64,000 nucleotides of DNA from assembly GCF_009791395.1 (NCBI RefSeq), contig NZ_WSZK01000009.1:1-64000 (forward strand), read 5' to 3'. Position 1 is the stretch's first letter, and every line of letters begins with the position of its first letter. The notes under the pieces were generated by a model. That model was not told where the DNA came from, did no database searches, and worked only from the letters and a program-made list of their open reading frames with translations. This DNA is from Halomarina oriensis (lineage in GTDB: Archaea; Halobacteriota; Halobacteria; Halobacteriales; Haloarculaceae). This document shows, one piece after another, positions 40,283 to 49,386 of the stretch. A program made the translations under genes and the position numbers.

Positions 40283-42076
40283 TCAGGCGAGTAACTGCGG
40301 GCCGAACACCATCAGGAAGACGCTGGCGAGCATCGTGAGACTCACGACCGTCGTGATGGTGTTGGTGAGTCGCCGACCGCCGGAGATGGGGAGCCGCGAC
40401 ACGACGGCCTCCGTCGAGGTCCGGAGGATGTGGCCGCCGTCGAGCGGGAACGCCGGGATGCAGTTGAAGAAGGCGAGGTTGACGTTTATCCACCCGGTCC
40501 AGAACAGTGCGTTCGCCAGCAGGAACACCCCGCCGCCGAGCACCGACAGCGGCCCTTCGACGACGAAGAAGTTGGTGTACGGGCTGACGAACCCCGCGAA
40601 GTTGTACGGCAGTTGGCCGATGGCCCCGGCGAACGGCAGGATGAGCGCCGCGCCGATACGCGTGAAGAACGTGGCGACGTCGCCACCGGTCGCCCCGAGG
40701 ATGTCCAGATACTGCTGGGCGGGGTAGGTGTAGACACCGAAGTCGTCGGCCGCGATGCCACCGGTGCCGGGCGACACCGCCGCGCCGATGAGGCCGGCGT
40801 CGCTGTTCGGGTCCTCCCGGAGCGTGAGTTCGAGCCGGTGAGCCTCGCCGTCGACGTACACCTCGGCGCCGACGGTGTCACCGGGACTCGTCTCGGCTCT
40901 GGCCGCCTGGAACTCCTCGGTGCTCACGACCCGCTCGCCCGCGAACTGCGTCACGACGATGGCGTGTTCGGTGGCGTCGGTCGGGAGGCTGGCGTCCTGC
41001 AACGCTCGTTCGAGCGCACCGTCGTCGCTCACACCGGAGACGTACGCGCCACCGACGATGTCGAAGCTCCCGCGGTCGGTCTGGACGGTGGCGACCGGGT
41101 CCTCGCGCAGCACGTCGTAGAGCTGTGCGCTCGTCCCGACCGACTCGCCGTTCACGGACGCGATACGTGGTGGCTCGCCGCTCGTGTCGAGGTCACCGAC
41201 GACGCTCGGCGTGGTCCGCGTCAGGATGAGTTCGCGCTGGACGTCGACCTGCCGTTCGCCCGCCCCGTCGTCGACGGTGACCGCGATGGTCCGGTCGGGC
41301 GTCTCGGAGAGCACCGTCTGGAGGTCGGCGGGGTCGGAGACCGCCTGTCCGTCGACGCCGACGATTCGGTCACCGGCGTCGATGCCCGCGTTCGCCGCCG
41401 GCGAGTTCTCGACCACGTCGCCGATAGCTGCACCCGGTGCGACGCCGATAGCTCCGACGACGGGACCGAACAGCAGCGCGAACGCGATGACCGTCACCGC
41501 GAAGTTGTTGGTCACCCCCGCGGCGAACATCCGGGTCTGTGCCCCACGGTCGGCCTCCGCGCGGTCCTCCTCGTCGGGTTCGACGAACGCGCCGACGGGG
41601 ATGAACGCCAGCAACGCGACGCCCATCGAGGAGATGTCGATGTTTTCCACCCGGCAGAACAGGCCGTGGCCCCCCTCGTGGACCACGAGGCCGACGAGCA
41701 GGCCGAGGAGTATCTCGGGAGCGACCGACAGCGGGAGGAAGTCGTTGACGCCCGGAATCACCAGCACGTTCTGCGGTTCGGTGACGGCACTGGGTTGGGG
41801 GTTGGTGAGCGCCGAGAACCCCGAAAACAGGACGAGGAAGAAGACGCCGAACATCACGACGAGGACGAGTCCGATACCGAAGTTCCCCCACGCCCGCCAG
41901 AGTCGTCCGGGGCGTGCGAGTCTGTCGAGGAGCACCTTCCCACGCATCGTGTGGATGGTGGTGATGGGACCGGAGACGCGCACGGACTCCGGCAGGAGGC
42001 CGCGTGCGGAGGCGGCCATGGCGAGGAGGGTGTAGATGCCGATGCCTGCCAGCACCAGCCAGAGCGTGTCGACCAT
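40283..42076 (-). CDS. Site-2 protease-like membrane metalloprotease with PDZ-like domains
   Basis: 597 residues. Metal motif HEGGH in GLVVHEGGHGLFCRVENIDI, and the second metal site in CIPAFPLDGGHILRTSTEAV near the C-terminus, the usual S2P pair. Between them lie ~300 residues with at least one PDZ-like module (VVENSPAANAGIDAGDRIVG then VDGQAVSDPADLQTVLSETP) and probably a second. The first helix cluster and a cytoplasmic loop with EPDEEDRAEADRGAQTRMFA look regular. S2P enzymes cut transmembrane substrates, often anti-sigma or transcription-factor anchors; the substrate here is unknown. Confidence 0.9.
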   Translation of the reverse strand: MVDTLWLVLAGIGIYTLLAMAASARGLLPESVRVSGPITTIHTMRGKVLLDRLARPGRLWRAWGNFGIGLVLVVMFGVFFLVLFSGFSALTNPQPSAVTEPQNVLVIPGVNDFLPLSVAPEILLGLLVGLVVHEGGHGLFCRVENIDISSMGVALLAFIPVGAFVEPDEEDRAEADRGAQTRMFAAGVTNNFAVTVIAFALLFGPVVGAIGVAPGAAIGDVVENSPAANAGIDAGDRIVGVDGQAVSDPADLQTVLSETPDRTIAVTVDDGAGERQVDVQRELILTRTTPSVVGDLDTSGEPPRIASVNGESVGTSAQLYDVLREDPVATVQTDRGSFDIVGGAYVSGVSDDGALERALQDASLPTDATEHAIVVTQFAGERVVSTEEFQAARAETSPGDTVGAEVYVDGEAHRLELTLREDPNSDAGLIGAAVSPGTGGIAADDFGVYTYPAQQYLDILGATGGDVATFFTRIGAALILPFAGAIGQLPYNFAGFVSPYTNFFVVEGPLSVLGGGVFLLANALFWTGWINVNLAFFNCIPAFPLDGGHILRTSTEAVVSRLPISGGRRLTNTITTVVSLTMLASVFLMVFGPQLLA

Positions 42077-42146
42077 TACCGTATCCGAAGGGGGAGGCGG
42101 CTATGAGGCTTATCCCTCGCGTCCGTCGGGGCCCTGCCGCTGGCGA

Positions 42147-43847
42147 CTACGACTCCCGACGCAACCGCTCGACGACGAACGTCCGGTCGAGCGCGGCGAG
42201 AAACGGGCCGAGTCGTGGCCCCTGCTCCTCGTTCAGGAACAGGCGGTAGCCGAGCGTGAAGAAGTCGCCCACCTCGACGCCGTTGTCGCGGGCGGACTCG
42301 TAGACCCGCTCCTGAACGGCCTCCTCGTCCCGTCGTTCGGCCTCGACGAACGCCGCGAGCGCGTCCAGCGCGGCGGCTTCGTCCTCGTTCACCGCGACGT
42401 CGGGCAGGTCCTCGGCGAGGCGGTAGTTGTACTCGTTGTCCGTCTCGACGGCCCACGTCCGGGCCTTCTCGACGCGGGCGAGTGCGTTCTCGACGGCCCA
42501 CGTGGGCGCGTCGTCGGTGAGGTGACCGCTCCGGCGGGCCATCGTCTCGCGCAGGTCCTCGTCGTCGGTCATCCCGAGCACCGCGGCGAACGTGTACGGG
42601 ATACGCTCGACGCCCTCGCGGGTCTCGGGAACACACATCGGGTACGCCCGCTGTGCGAGGGCGCGTTCGCGCTCCCCGACGCTCACGTCGCCGAAGTAGA
42701 CGCCCTCGAAGCGGTCGAACTCGTCGACCAGTTGGTCGAGTCGGGAGACGGCGAAGTCGCGGGCGCGCTTCGGTTGTTTCGTGAAGAAGTAGCGAAACAC
42801 CTCGACGTCGAGCATCGAGAGCACGTCGTCGACGGTGATGACGTGGCCCGACGACGACGACAGCGCCTCGCCGTCGTAGGTGAACCACTCGTAGACCATC
42901 GGGACGGGCGGTTCGGCGTCGAACACCTCGCGGACGACGTGCTCGCTGGAGGGCCACGACCCCTCGGCGTGGTCCTTGCCGAACGGTTCGTGGTCGACGC
43001 CCAGCACCTGCCACTGTGCGGGCCACTCCAGTCGCCACGGGAGTTTGCCCTCGCGGAACGTCGCCGTCCCCTCGTGGTCACAGCCCTCGATGGTTCGGTT
43101 GCCGGCCTCGATGTCCGAACAGCGGTAGTCGACCGTGCCGGCCTCCAGGTCGACGCTCGTCACGGCCTCGGTTATCTTCCCGCAGTTCGCACAGACGGGG
43201 TTGAACGGGACGTACGACTCGTCGACCTTGTCCTGGTACTCCGCGAGCACCTCGCGGACGGTGTCGGCCTTCGAGAGCACCGTCCTCACGGCGTCGTCGA
43301 ACGCGCCCTCCTCGTACAGTTCGGTGTTTGACGTCACCTCGATGGGGACGCCCATCGCCTCGGCCATCCGTTCGAGGAGCTTCGTCTGGTGGGCACCGAA
43401 CGAGTCACAGCAGCCGAACGGGTCGGGGACGTTCGTCAGTGGGTGACCGAGGTTCTTCCCGAGCGCGCCGGGGTTCTCGGTGTCGCCGAGGCCGACGATG
43501 TCCCACTCCAGCGTCGAGAGCGTTCGCGGGACCTTCCGAAGCGGGTCCCTGTCGTCGGAGGTGAACACCTGCCGAACCTCGTAGCCCCGGTCACGCAGCG
43601 CCTGTGCGACGAAGTAGCCGCGCATTATCTCGTTGAGGTGGCCGATGTGAGGGACGCCCGAGGGGGAGACGCCGCCCTTGACGATGACGGGTTCCTCGGG
43701 GTTCCGGGCTTCGATTTCGTCGGCGACGGCGTCCGCCCAGAAGACGCGGTGGCCCTCGTTCGACTCCTCGCGCTCGTCCCGGCCCGAGGTGAGCGGGTCG
43801 GCGTCGAAGGCGTCGCCATCGGCGGACTCCTCGGGGCCGGAACTCAC
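42147..43847 (-). CDS. lysS: Lysyl-tRNA synthetase, class I
   Basis: 566 residues from GTG 43847, which overlaps the pyrH stop. The HIGH motif is VPHIGHLNE, and the KMSKS-equivalent is ALSSSSGHVITVDDVLSML. A zinc-binding insertion CANCGK...CSDIEAGNRTIEGCDHEG is present, as in archaeal class I LysRS. Length and domain order are normal. Class I LysRS replaces the class II form in most archaea. The upstream frame reads in Arg-rich sequence, so the GTG beside pyrH is the natural start. Confidence 0.95.
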   Translation of the reverse strand: MSSGPEESADGDAFDADPLTSGRDEREESNEGHRVFWADAVADEIEARNPEEPVIVKGGVSPSGVPHIGHLNEIMRGYFVAQALRDRGYEVRQVFTSDDRDPLRKVPRTLSTLEWDIVGLGDTENPGALGKNLGHPLTNVPDPFGCCDSFGAHQTKLLERMAEAMGVPIEVTSNTELYEEGAFDDAVRTVLSKADTVREVLAEYQDKVDESYVPFNPVCANCGKITEAVTSVDLEAGTVDYRCSDIEAGNRTIEGCDHEGTATFREGKLPWRLEWPAQWQVLGVDHEPFGKDHAEGSWPSSEHVVREVFDAEPPVPMVYEWFTYDGEALSSSSGHVITVDDVLSMLDVEVFRYFFTKQPKRARDFAVSRLDQLVDEFDRFEGVYFGDVSVGERERALAQRAYPMCVPETREGVERIPYTFAAVLGMTDDEDLRETMARRSGHLTDDAPTWAVENALARVEKARTWAVETDNEYNYRLAEDLPDVAVNEDEAAALDALAAFVEAERRDEEAVQERVYESARDNGVEVGDFFTLGYRLFLNEEQGPRLGPFLAALDRTFVVERLRRES

Positions 43848-44524
43848 GGCACGACCTCCGTCCCGTCGTGGTCGCCGTCGGCGATGGCGCGGTAGACGGA
43901 CTCCGGGTTCTCGCCGTCCAGCACGAGCGTCCGCGTGTTCGAGCGCTGGACGATCTTCGCACCGAGCAGGTCGATGGGGGCGTTCGACCCCGCGGTCATC
44001 TCGATGTCGCCGATGATGTCGACCAGTTCCCCGGTGGCGATCTCGTCGTACTTCTTCGCGTCGGGGTTCTCGCTCGGGTCCGCGGAGTAGACGCCGTCGA
44101 CGCTCGTGGCGAAGACGAGGAGGTCCGCACCGACCGTCTCGGCGAGCGCCGCACTGACGGCGTCCGTCGTCTGGCCGGGAATCATCCCGCCCATCACGGG
44201 GACGTCGCCCCGACGGAACGCGACGGCGGCGTCCTCGTACGCCTCGGGGGGCGTCGGTGCGGCCTGCTCGCCCAGCGCGGCGACGAGGAGTCGTGCGTTC
44301 AGGCGCGTGACGCCGATGCCGAGCTGGTCGAGCGCCATCTCGTTGGCCCCGAGTTCGCGTGCGGTCCGGATGTAGTCGCGGGCGACGCCCCCGCCCCCGA
44401 CGACGACGCCGAGTTCGACCCCTTCGTCGAGGAGCGATTCGATGGCGTCCGCGTACGCCGCGACCCGCCCACTGTCGAGTCCCGGCGCGAGGACACTGCC
44501 ACCCACAGAAACAACTGCTCTCAT
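43844..44524 (-). CDS. pyrH: UMP kinase
   Basis: 226 residues. Amino-acid-kinase fold: VVSVGGSVLAPGLDSGRVAA, LGVVVGGGGVARDYIRTARE, GMIPGQTTDAVSAALAETVG, LLVFATSVDGVYSADPSENP and the C-terminal IDLLGAKIVQRSNTRTLVLD. Archaeal PyrH is hexameric and makes UDP from UMP. The stop overlaps the lysS GTG, so the two are probably one transcript from the leaderless promoter at 44549-44556. Confidence 0.95.
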   Translation of the reverse strand: MRAVVSVGGSVLAPGLDSGRVAAYADAIESLLDEGVELGVVVGGGGVARDYIRTARELGANEMALDQLGIGVTRLNARLLVAALGEQAAPTPPEAYEDAAVAFRRGDVPVMGGMIPGQTTDAVSAALAETVGADLLVFATSVDGVYSADPSENPDAKKYDEIATGELVDIIGDIEMTAGSNAPIDLLGAKIVQRSNTRTLVLDGENPESVYRAIADGDHDGTEVVP

Positions 44525-44548
44525 TGACTGCGGGTAACTCTGTGTGGC

Positions 44549-44556
44549 GTTTAAGA
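44549..44556 (-). promoter_or_regulatory. TATA box of the pyrH-lysS operon
   Basis: TCTTAAAC on the minus strand, centred about 28 nt before ATG 44524; implies a leaderless operon mRNA. Confidence 0.5.
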
Positions 44557-44578
44557 GTTGCCAAGGAGTGCGCGGTTC

Positions 44579-44601
44579 GGAACGAGCGGACGAAGCTCGT
44601 T
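44579..44601. repeat. Inverted repeat between pyrH and the MoaE-fusion gene
   Basis: GAACGAGC and GCTCGTTC form a perfect 8-bp stem around a 7-nt loop in the divergent gap. It resembles the short palindromes seen elsewhere in the window; function unknown. Confidence 0.35.
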
Positions 44602-44642
44602 CGAGAGCAAACCTCAAGCCGACGGCACGGTGAACACGAGAC

Positions 44643-45458
44643 ATGTACGCAGTCTCCGTCGTCGGGTCGGACTCGACGGCGCTCGTCGAACGACTCGTAG
44701 GCCGACTCGCCGTCGAGGGCCGGGTCGCAACCGTCTCGAACCTGTCTGCCCCACCCGAACCGGGATTCGAGGCGGGCGTCGGCTTCCGAGGCGAGGGCGC
44801 GGCCGTCACCTACGGACTGGGCGACGGGTGGACCGCACTCGGTCACGACCGGTCGCTACGGGAGGTCCTCGACGACTGTGCGCCGGAGTACGACTACCTG
44901 CTCGCCGACGGCTTCGAGGGGACGCGACTCCCGACGATCGTCGCGGGCGAGGCACCGACGGCGTCCGACACCGACGGCGCCCTGACGGCAGTCGACGCCG
45001 ACGACGCTGACCTGGACGCGCTCGTCGGCACCATCGAGGCGACGGAGCCCCACGAGACGCTCGAATCGCTCGTGGCCGCAGCGAAGGCCTCTCCCGACGC
45101 CGAGCGCTCGGGAGCCATCGCCACGTTCACCGGACGCGTCCGCGCGAAAGACGCTGCCGACGACGCCCGGACGGAACTGCTGGAGTTCGAGATGTACGAG
45201 GGCGTCGCCGAGGAGCGCATGGCGGCCATCTCGCGGGAGCTAAAGGAACGGGAGGGGGTCTTCGAGGTCCGAATGCACCACCGCTCGGGAGTCATCCCCG
45301 ACGGCGAGGACATCGTCTTCGTCGTCGTGTTGGCCGGCCACCGTGGTGAGGCGTTCCGGACCGTGTCGGACGGTATCGACCGTCTCAAGGCCGAAGTGCC
45401 GATATTCAAGAAGGAGGTCACGACCGACGAGGAGTTCTGGGTCCACGACCGGTCGTGA
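44643..45458 (+). CDS. moaE: MobB-like/MoaE fusion: molybdopterin synthase catalytic subunit
   Basis: 271 residues. The C-terminal ~140 residues are MoaE: SGAIATFTGRVRAKDAADDA, LLEFEMYEGVAEERMAAI, VRMHHRSGVIPDGEDIVFVV and RLKAEVPIFKKEVTTDEEFW with the conserved lysines near the end. MoaE transfers sulfur from MoaD-thiocarboxylate to precursor Z. The N-terminal ~120 residues resemble MobB (YAVSVVGSDSTALVERLVGR ... LREVLDDCAPEYDYLLADGF), but the P-loop is degenerate: SDSTALV stands where GKTTL belongs. The fusion is common in haloarchaea; nucleotide binding by this copy is doubtful. Confidence 0.9.
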   Translation: MYAVSVVGSDSTALVERLVGRLAVEGRVATVSNLSAPPEPGFEAGVGFRGEGAAVTYGLGDGWTALGHDRSLREVLDDCAPEYDYLLADGFEGTRLPTIVAGEAPTASDTDGALTAVDADDADLDALVGTIEATEPHETLESLVAAAKASPDAERSGAIATFTGRVRAKDAADDARTELLEFEMYEGVAEERMAAISRELKEREGVFEVRMHHRSGVIPDGEDIVFVVVLAGHRGEAFRTVSDGIDRLKAEVPIFKKEVTTDEEFWVHDRS

Positions 45459-45731
45459 TGTGGATTCACACTTTATTGCACGGAAATAACGGTGGCATTA
45501 CACCGGTTCGCCGCGATTAACGCCGCAAAACACCGGAGACCGACCTCCTCTGCGACAACCGAAACACCGGGGAACAAAAGTCTTAGAACGGGTTCTAAAA
45601 GGTCTAAAGCTCTTTGAGGTCTTCGTGAAAGATCCGAGCGGACTTTTTCTGTAGCGAAATGGTGTGAAGTTATGCTAAGGTTCTCACCCTTATATGCTCC
45701 CGGCGGAGCAAGCAGGGAGCGAGGTCAGACA
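45459..45731 (+). other. AT-richer leader region of the DUF7123 gene
   Basis: 273 bp without a gene and less GC-rich than the surroundings. It contains TTAGAAC-GG-GTTCTAA (45583-45598), a perfect 7-bp inverted repeat, and a strong TATA-like box CCTTATATG (45688-45696) that would start transcription about 13 nt before ATG 45732. Additional TTTATT and TTATGC boxes upstream allow a longer transcript. Confidence 0.4.
45583..45598. promoter_or_regulatory. Palindromic operator candidate upstream of the DUF7123 gene
   Basis: TTAGAAC-GG-GTTCTAA, perfect dyad with a 2-nt centre, about 95 bp upstream of the TATA-like box CCTTATATG. The symmetric form suits a dimeric regulator. Confidence 0.4.
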
Positions 45732-45974
45732 ATGAGCGCAACCGCACCCTCCACACAGACCGAAAGCAAAGAAGACCGACTCCGCTCGTACCTGCGTTCG
45801 CAGGCGGAGCAGGGCGAGATGTACTTCAAAGGTAAGTTCATCTCCGAGGACGTCGGTCTCTCGCCGAAGGAGATCGGCGCGCTGATGGTCAAACTCCGTG
45901 ACACGGCGACCGACCTCGAGATCGAGAAGTGGTCCTACACCAGCGCCACCACGTGGCGCGTCGCGCTCGCGTAA
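45732..45974 (+). CDS. DUF7123 family protein
   Basis: 80 residues. The pattern KEDRLRSYLRSQAEQGEMYF, KGKFISEDVGLSPKEIGALM and DLEIEKWSYTSATTWRV is that of a small Halobacteria-wide family, DUF7123. The first helix and the 'S.kEIGalm..L' segment resemble a winged-helix DNA-binding domain, so a transcription-associated role is possible, but none is established. The strong promoter and conserved, short sequence suggest high expression. Confidence 0.8.
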   Translation: MSATAPSTQTESKEDRLRSYLRSQAEQGEMYFKGKFISEDVGLSPKEIGALMVKLRDTATDLEIEKWSYTSATTWRVALA

Positions 45975-46126
45975 CCCCTCACACGCTCCCGACCGTCCCA
46001 ACTCCCGCCGTCCGCGCACCCCGCGCCCTCCGAAGCGGTCCCCGACCGACCCCCCGTTCTCGGTCCCCGAACACGCTACTCACGTACCGACCGCCGAGCC
46101 ACCGCTCACGGCCCACCGGCAGGAAG

Positions 46127-46132
46127 TTTATC
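46127..46132 (+). promoter_or_regulatory. TATA box for the site-2 protease gene at 46159
   Basis: TTTATC, centred about 29 nt before ATG 46159; implies a leaderless transcript. Confidence 0.45.
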
Positions 46133-46158
46133 CCACCAGCGACCGTTGTGTGTCGTAG

Positions 46159-47259
46159 ATGGACGAGTTCGAGGAACCCCGAGCAGGCCCTCCCATCTAC
46201 GCCCTCCGGTCGGTCTTTCGCGTCTACGAGACACACCGGGAGGGGGACCGCCTGCTGTACTACGGCGACCCCATCGTCTCACCGGACGTCCTCGAACGAC
46301 ACGTCTGGCCGCTGTTCCGTGACGCGGGCTACGAGGTGACCTTGCAGGTCCGAACCGGCGAGCACGTCCTCGTCGCCGAACCACGGTCGACCGGACTGGA
46401 CGGCGTTCCCTGGAAGAACGTCGTCTTCGCGCTGTTGACCGTCGTGACGACGCTGTTCGCTGGCGTCGAGTGGTACGGTGCGACCGTCTCGCTCGACGAC
46501 CCGCTCTCCGTCCTCCAGACGTGGCCCTTCGCCGCCGCCGTCCTCGGCGTCCTCGGCATCCACGAACTCGGCCACTACGTGATGAGTCGGCACCACGACG
46601 TGAACGCGACGCTCCCGTACTTCATCCCCGTCCCGACCATCTTCGGGACGATGGGGGCGGTCATCAAGATGAAGGGCCGCATCCCCGACCGAAAGGCGCT
46701 GTTCGACATCGGCGTCGCCGGTCCGCTCGCGGGCCTCGCCGCGGCCATCGTCGTGACGGCTATCGGACTCCAACTGGAACCGGTCGCTGCCGGTCCCGTC
46801 TACGGCATCGGCGAGTTGAACTACCCGCCGCTCATCCGGTTCATCGCCGCGTCGACCGGTGCGGACCTGAACCCGCCCGGCGCGCGGGTCAATCCGGTCG
46901 TCGTCGGCGGGTGGGTCGGCATGTTCGTCACCTTCCTCAACCTCCTGCCGGTGGGCCAACTCGACGGCGGCCACCTCGTCCGGGCGATGCTCGGCGAGCG
47001 TCAGGAGACGGTGGCCGCGATGGTGCCGGCGGGACTGTTCGGTCTCGGTGGCTACCTCCTGTTGGTCCAGGAGGTCGAACTCCAGGCCATCACGCTGTGG
47101 TTCTTCTGGGGCCTCATCGCCATCGGCCTGGCGTACGCCGGTCCGGCGACGCCCGTCCTCGACGACGAGTTGGGCGCACGCCGGATGGCCGTCGGCGTCC
47201 TGACGTTCGTCCTCGGCCTGCTCTGTTTCACTCCCGTCCCGTTCACCTTCGTCATCTGA
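46159..47259 (+). CDS. Site-2 protease family membrane protein without PDZ
   Basis: 366 residues. Metal motifs are HELGH (VLGIHELGHYVMSRHHDVNA) and LDGGH (LLPVGQLDGGHLVRAMLGER), about 160 residues apart, with the family's FDIGVAGPLAGLAAA helix between. About seven membrane segments. Unlike the protein at 40283 it has no PDZ region but has an N-terminal cytoplasmic domain of ~85 residues (RVYETHREGDRLLYYGDPIV, EVTLQVRTGEHVLVAEP). This arrangement is the common haloarchaeal S2P form. The substrate is unknown. Confidence 0.9.
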   Translation: MDEFEEPRAGPPIYALRSVFRVYETHREGDRLLYYGDPIVSPDVLERHVWPLFRDAGYEVTLQVRTGEHVLVAEPRSTGLDGVPWKNVVFALLTVVTTLFAGVEWYGATVSLDDPLSVLQTWPFAAAVLGVLGIHELGHYVMSRHHDVNATLPYFIPVPTIFGTMGAVIKMKGRIPDRKALFDIGVAGPLAGLAAAIVVTAIGLQLEPVAAGPVYGIGELNYPPLIRFIAASTGADLNPPGARVNPVVVGGWVGMFVTFLNLLPVGQLDGGHLVRAMLGERQETVAAMVPAGLFGLGGYLLLVQEVELQAITLWFFWGLIAIGLAYAGPATPVLDDELGARRMAVGVLTFVLGLLCFTPVPFTFVI

Positions 47260-47280
47260 CCGGGCGGGCCCGTTCGACGC

Positions 47281-48141
47281 TCAGTGTGTGTACCCACGGT
47301 CGGGCAGCGACTCGCCGTCTATCGTCACACCGTCGTCGGTCACCTCACCGAGCACCGTCACCGGGGTCGGTGCGGCCGCCCGCGCGGCCGCCGGGTCGGC
47401 CGTCGTGAAGACCAGTTCGAAGTCCTCGCCGTAGTGGACGGCGAGTTCGCGGTCGTCGGCGTCGTCCTCGGCGACCGACTCGACGGCGGGGTGGACGGGG
47501 AGCGCGCCGCCCTCGACGGCGAACCCACAGCCACTGGCTTCGGCCAGTTGGTGGAGCGAGCGTGCCACACCGTCGCTGGAGTCCATCATCGAACTGGCGT
47601 GGGCCGCGAGCGCACGGCCGGCGGCGACCCGTGGCTCGAAGCGAAAGAGTTCGTTGGCACGCTCGGGGTCCTCGGGGAACAGTCGGACCGCGGCGGCCGT
47701 TCGCCCGAGCGTGCCGGTCACGCAGACCGCCTCGCCGGGCGACGCCCCGGCACGCATGACGGGGTCCTCGGTCCGGCCGATAGCGGTCGTGGCGACGGTG
47801 AACTCCTCGTGGTCGTCGAGGTCACCGCCGACGTACTCGGCGTCGACGCTCGCACACACCTCGCGTGCGCCGTCGAGGAACGCTTCGAGGTCGTCGGGGT
47901 CGAACGCGGGGGCGGCGTAGACGGCGACCGCACAGGTCGCCTCGGCCCCCATCGCGGCCACGTCCGAGAGCGACGCGGCGACGGCCCGCCAGCCGGCGGT
48001 GTAGCGGGTCGTCCCCGCCGGGAAGTCCGTCGTCTCGTGGAGCATGTCGGTCGTGACGACGAGGTCGTCGACGACGGCGGCGTCGTCGCCCGCCGCGGGG
48101 AGCGTCCCATCGATGAGTGCGAGCGCGGCCCGTTCGTCCAT
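47281..48141 (-). CDS. thiL: Thiamine-monophosphate kinase
   Basis: 286 residues. The N-terminal GDDAAVVDDLVVTTDMLHET binds Mg-ATP; ASLSDVAAMGAEATCAVAVY, YVGGDLDDHEEFTVATTAIG, MDSSDGVARSLHQLAEASGC and YGEDFELVFTT are all ThiL signatures. It makes thiamine diphosphate from thiamine phosphate, the last step after thiE-thiM-thiD (~10 kb upstream). It is convergent with the S2P gene, with 21 bp between stops. Confidence 0.95.
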   Translation of the reverse strand: MDERAALALIDGTLPAAGDDAAVVDDLVVTTDMLHETTDFPAGTTRYTAGWRAVAASLSDVAAMGAEATCAVAVYAAPAFDPDDLEAFLDGAREVCASVDAEYVGGDLDDHEEFTVATTAIGRTEDPVMRAGASPGEAVCVTGTLGRTAAAVRLFPEDPERANELFRFEPRVAAGRALAAHASSMMDSSDGVARSLHQLAEASGCGFAVEGGALPVHPAVESVAEDDADDRELAVHYGEDFELVFTTADPAAARAAAPTPVTVLGEVTDDGVTIDGESLPDRGYTH

Positions 48142-48249
48142 ACGCGGTGGTGGGCGGAGCGTGCGAAAACGCGTTGTGGTTCGCCCCTCGTCGCCGCGTC
48201 ATCGGCCGGGTTCGGTGGTTTCAAGCGTTCGACGCCCGCCCACGGTCGT

Positions 48250-49266
48250 ATGGACATCGACGTACGGGCGACGGTCGCGGGCTTTCTCGCGGCACTGTTC
48301 GTCCTCGCCGGACTCCTCGTGTTCGTCGGCGTCGATGCGACGGTCGACGCGGTCTCGATGGCCGACCCCGCCATCCTCGTCCTCCTCCCGTTCGTCGCGC
48401 TCGCGTGGCTCGTCTCCTGGGGGCTGTCGTTACGTATCGTGCTCACCGTCGTCGGGACGCCCATCTCGACGGTCAAAGCGGTGGGCATCTACACCGCAGC
48501 GGTGTTCGCCAACAACGTCACGCCGTTCGGGCAGGCCGGCGGCGAACCCGTCACCGCCTTCCTCATCGCCGACGCGACGGAGAACCGCTACGAGACGGGG
48601 CTGGCGGCCATCGCCAGCGTCGACGCGCTCAACCTGTTTCCCTCCCTCTCCATCGCCGCCGTCGGACTCGGGTACTACGCCGTGACGACGACGCTCGGTC
48701 GCCAGCTCCAGGTCGCAAGCGCCGTCGTCGGCGTCCTCGCCGTCGCCATCCCGGTGGCCGGCTACGTGCTCTGGCGACGCCGCGAGGCAGTGGAGAACGG
48801 ACTCACCCGGCTACTGACCTCGGGGTTCGGGGCCGTCTATCGGCTCCTTCCGGGGCGTCAGCCGCCGACCGAGGAGTCGGTTCGCGTCCGCGTCGACGGC
48901 TTCTTCCACGCCGTCGAGCGCGTCGCGGAGGACCGTCGACAGCTCGTCCTGGCGCTCGGGTTCGCCACCATCGGCTGGCTGGCCTTGTCGACGTCGCTGT
49001 GGCTCTCGCTGTACGCCCTCGGCGCGCGCGTCCCGCTGGCGGCCGCGCTGCTCATCGTCCCCATCGGCTCCATCGCGTCGGTCACCCCGTTCCCCGGCGG
49101 ACTCGGTGGCATCGAGGCCGTCCTCATCACCCTCCTCGTCCCGACGACGGGCGTCACGGCGGCGACGGCGACGGCGGCCGTCCTCATCCACCGGACGGCG
49201 ACCTACTGGCTCCCGACGGTGGCTGGCGGCGGTGCGGCGGCGTGGTTCGGGCTGGACCGGATGTGA
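48250..49266 (+). CDS. YbhN/AglD-type flippase-like membrane protein (UPF0104)
   Basis: 338 residues, eight or more membrane helices. The signature NNVTPFGQAGGEPVTAFLIA and the C-terminal PIGSIASVTPFPGGLGGIEAV with its Gly-rich helix and IHRTATYWLP are typical of the lysylphosphatidylglycerol-synthase TM/YbhN family. Haloarchaeal relatives (AglD and others) act in N-glycosylation or lipid-linked sugar handling. Which role this one has is unknown. It is divergent from thiL, with 108 bp between starts. Confidence 0.85.
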   Translation: MDIDVRATVAGFLAALFVLAGLLVFVGVDATVDAVSMADPAILVLLPFVALAWLVSWGLSLRIVLTVVGTPISTVKAVGIYTAAVFANNVTPFGQAGGEPVTAFLIADATENRYETGLAAIASVDALNLFPSLSIAAVGLGYYAVTTTLGRQLQVASAVVGVLAVAIPVAGYVLWRRREAVENGLTRLLTSGFGAVYRLLPGRQPPTEESVRVRVDGFFHAVERVAEDRRQLVLALGFATIGWLALSTSLWLSLYALGARVPLAAALLIVPIGSIASVTPFPGGLGGIEAVLITLLVPTTGVTAATATAAVLIHRTATYWLPTVAGGGAAAWFGLDRM

Positions 49267-49354
49267 GACCGGCCGTCCCCTCGGACCGGACGCGTGTCGA
49301 CGAACGTCCCCGAACCCCACGACAACGTCTCGCACGCCAGCGAACCATCGATGC

Positions 49355-49362
49355 CCTTAAAC
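49355..49362 (+). promoter_or_regulatory. TATA box for rps19e
   Basis: CCTTAAAC, centred about 29 nt before ATG 49387. Confidence 0.45.
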
Positions 49363-49386
49363 GGCGCGCGGGGGAGTGTTGGGGTA

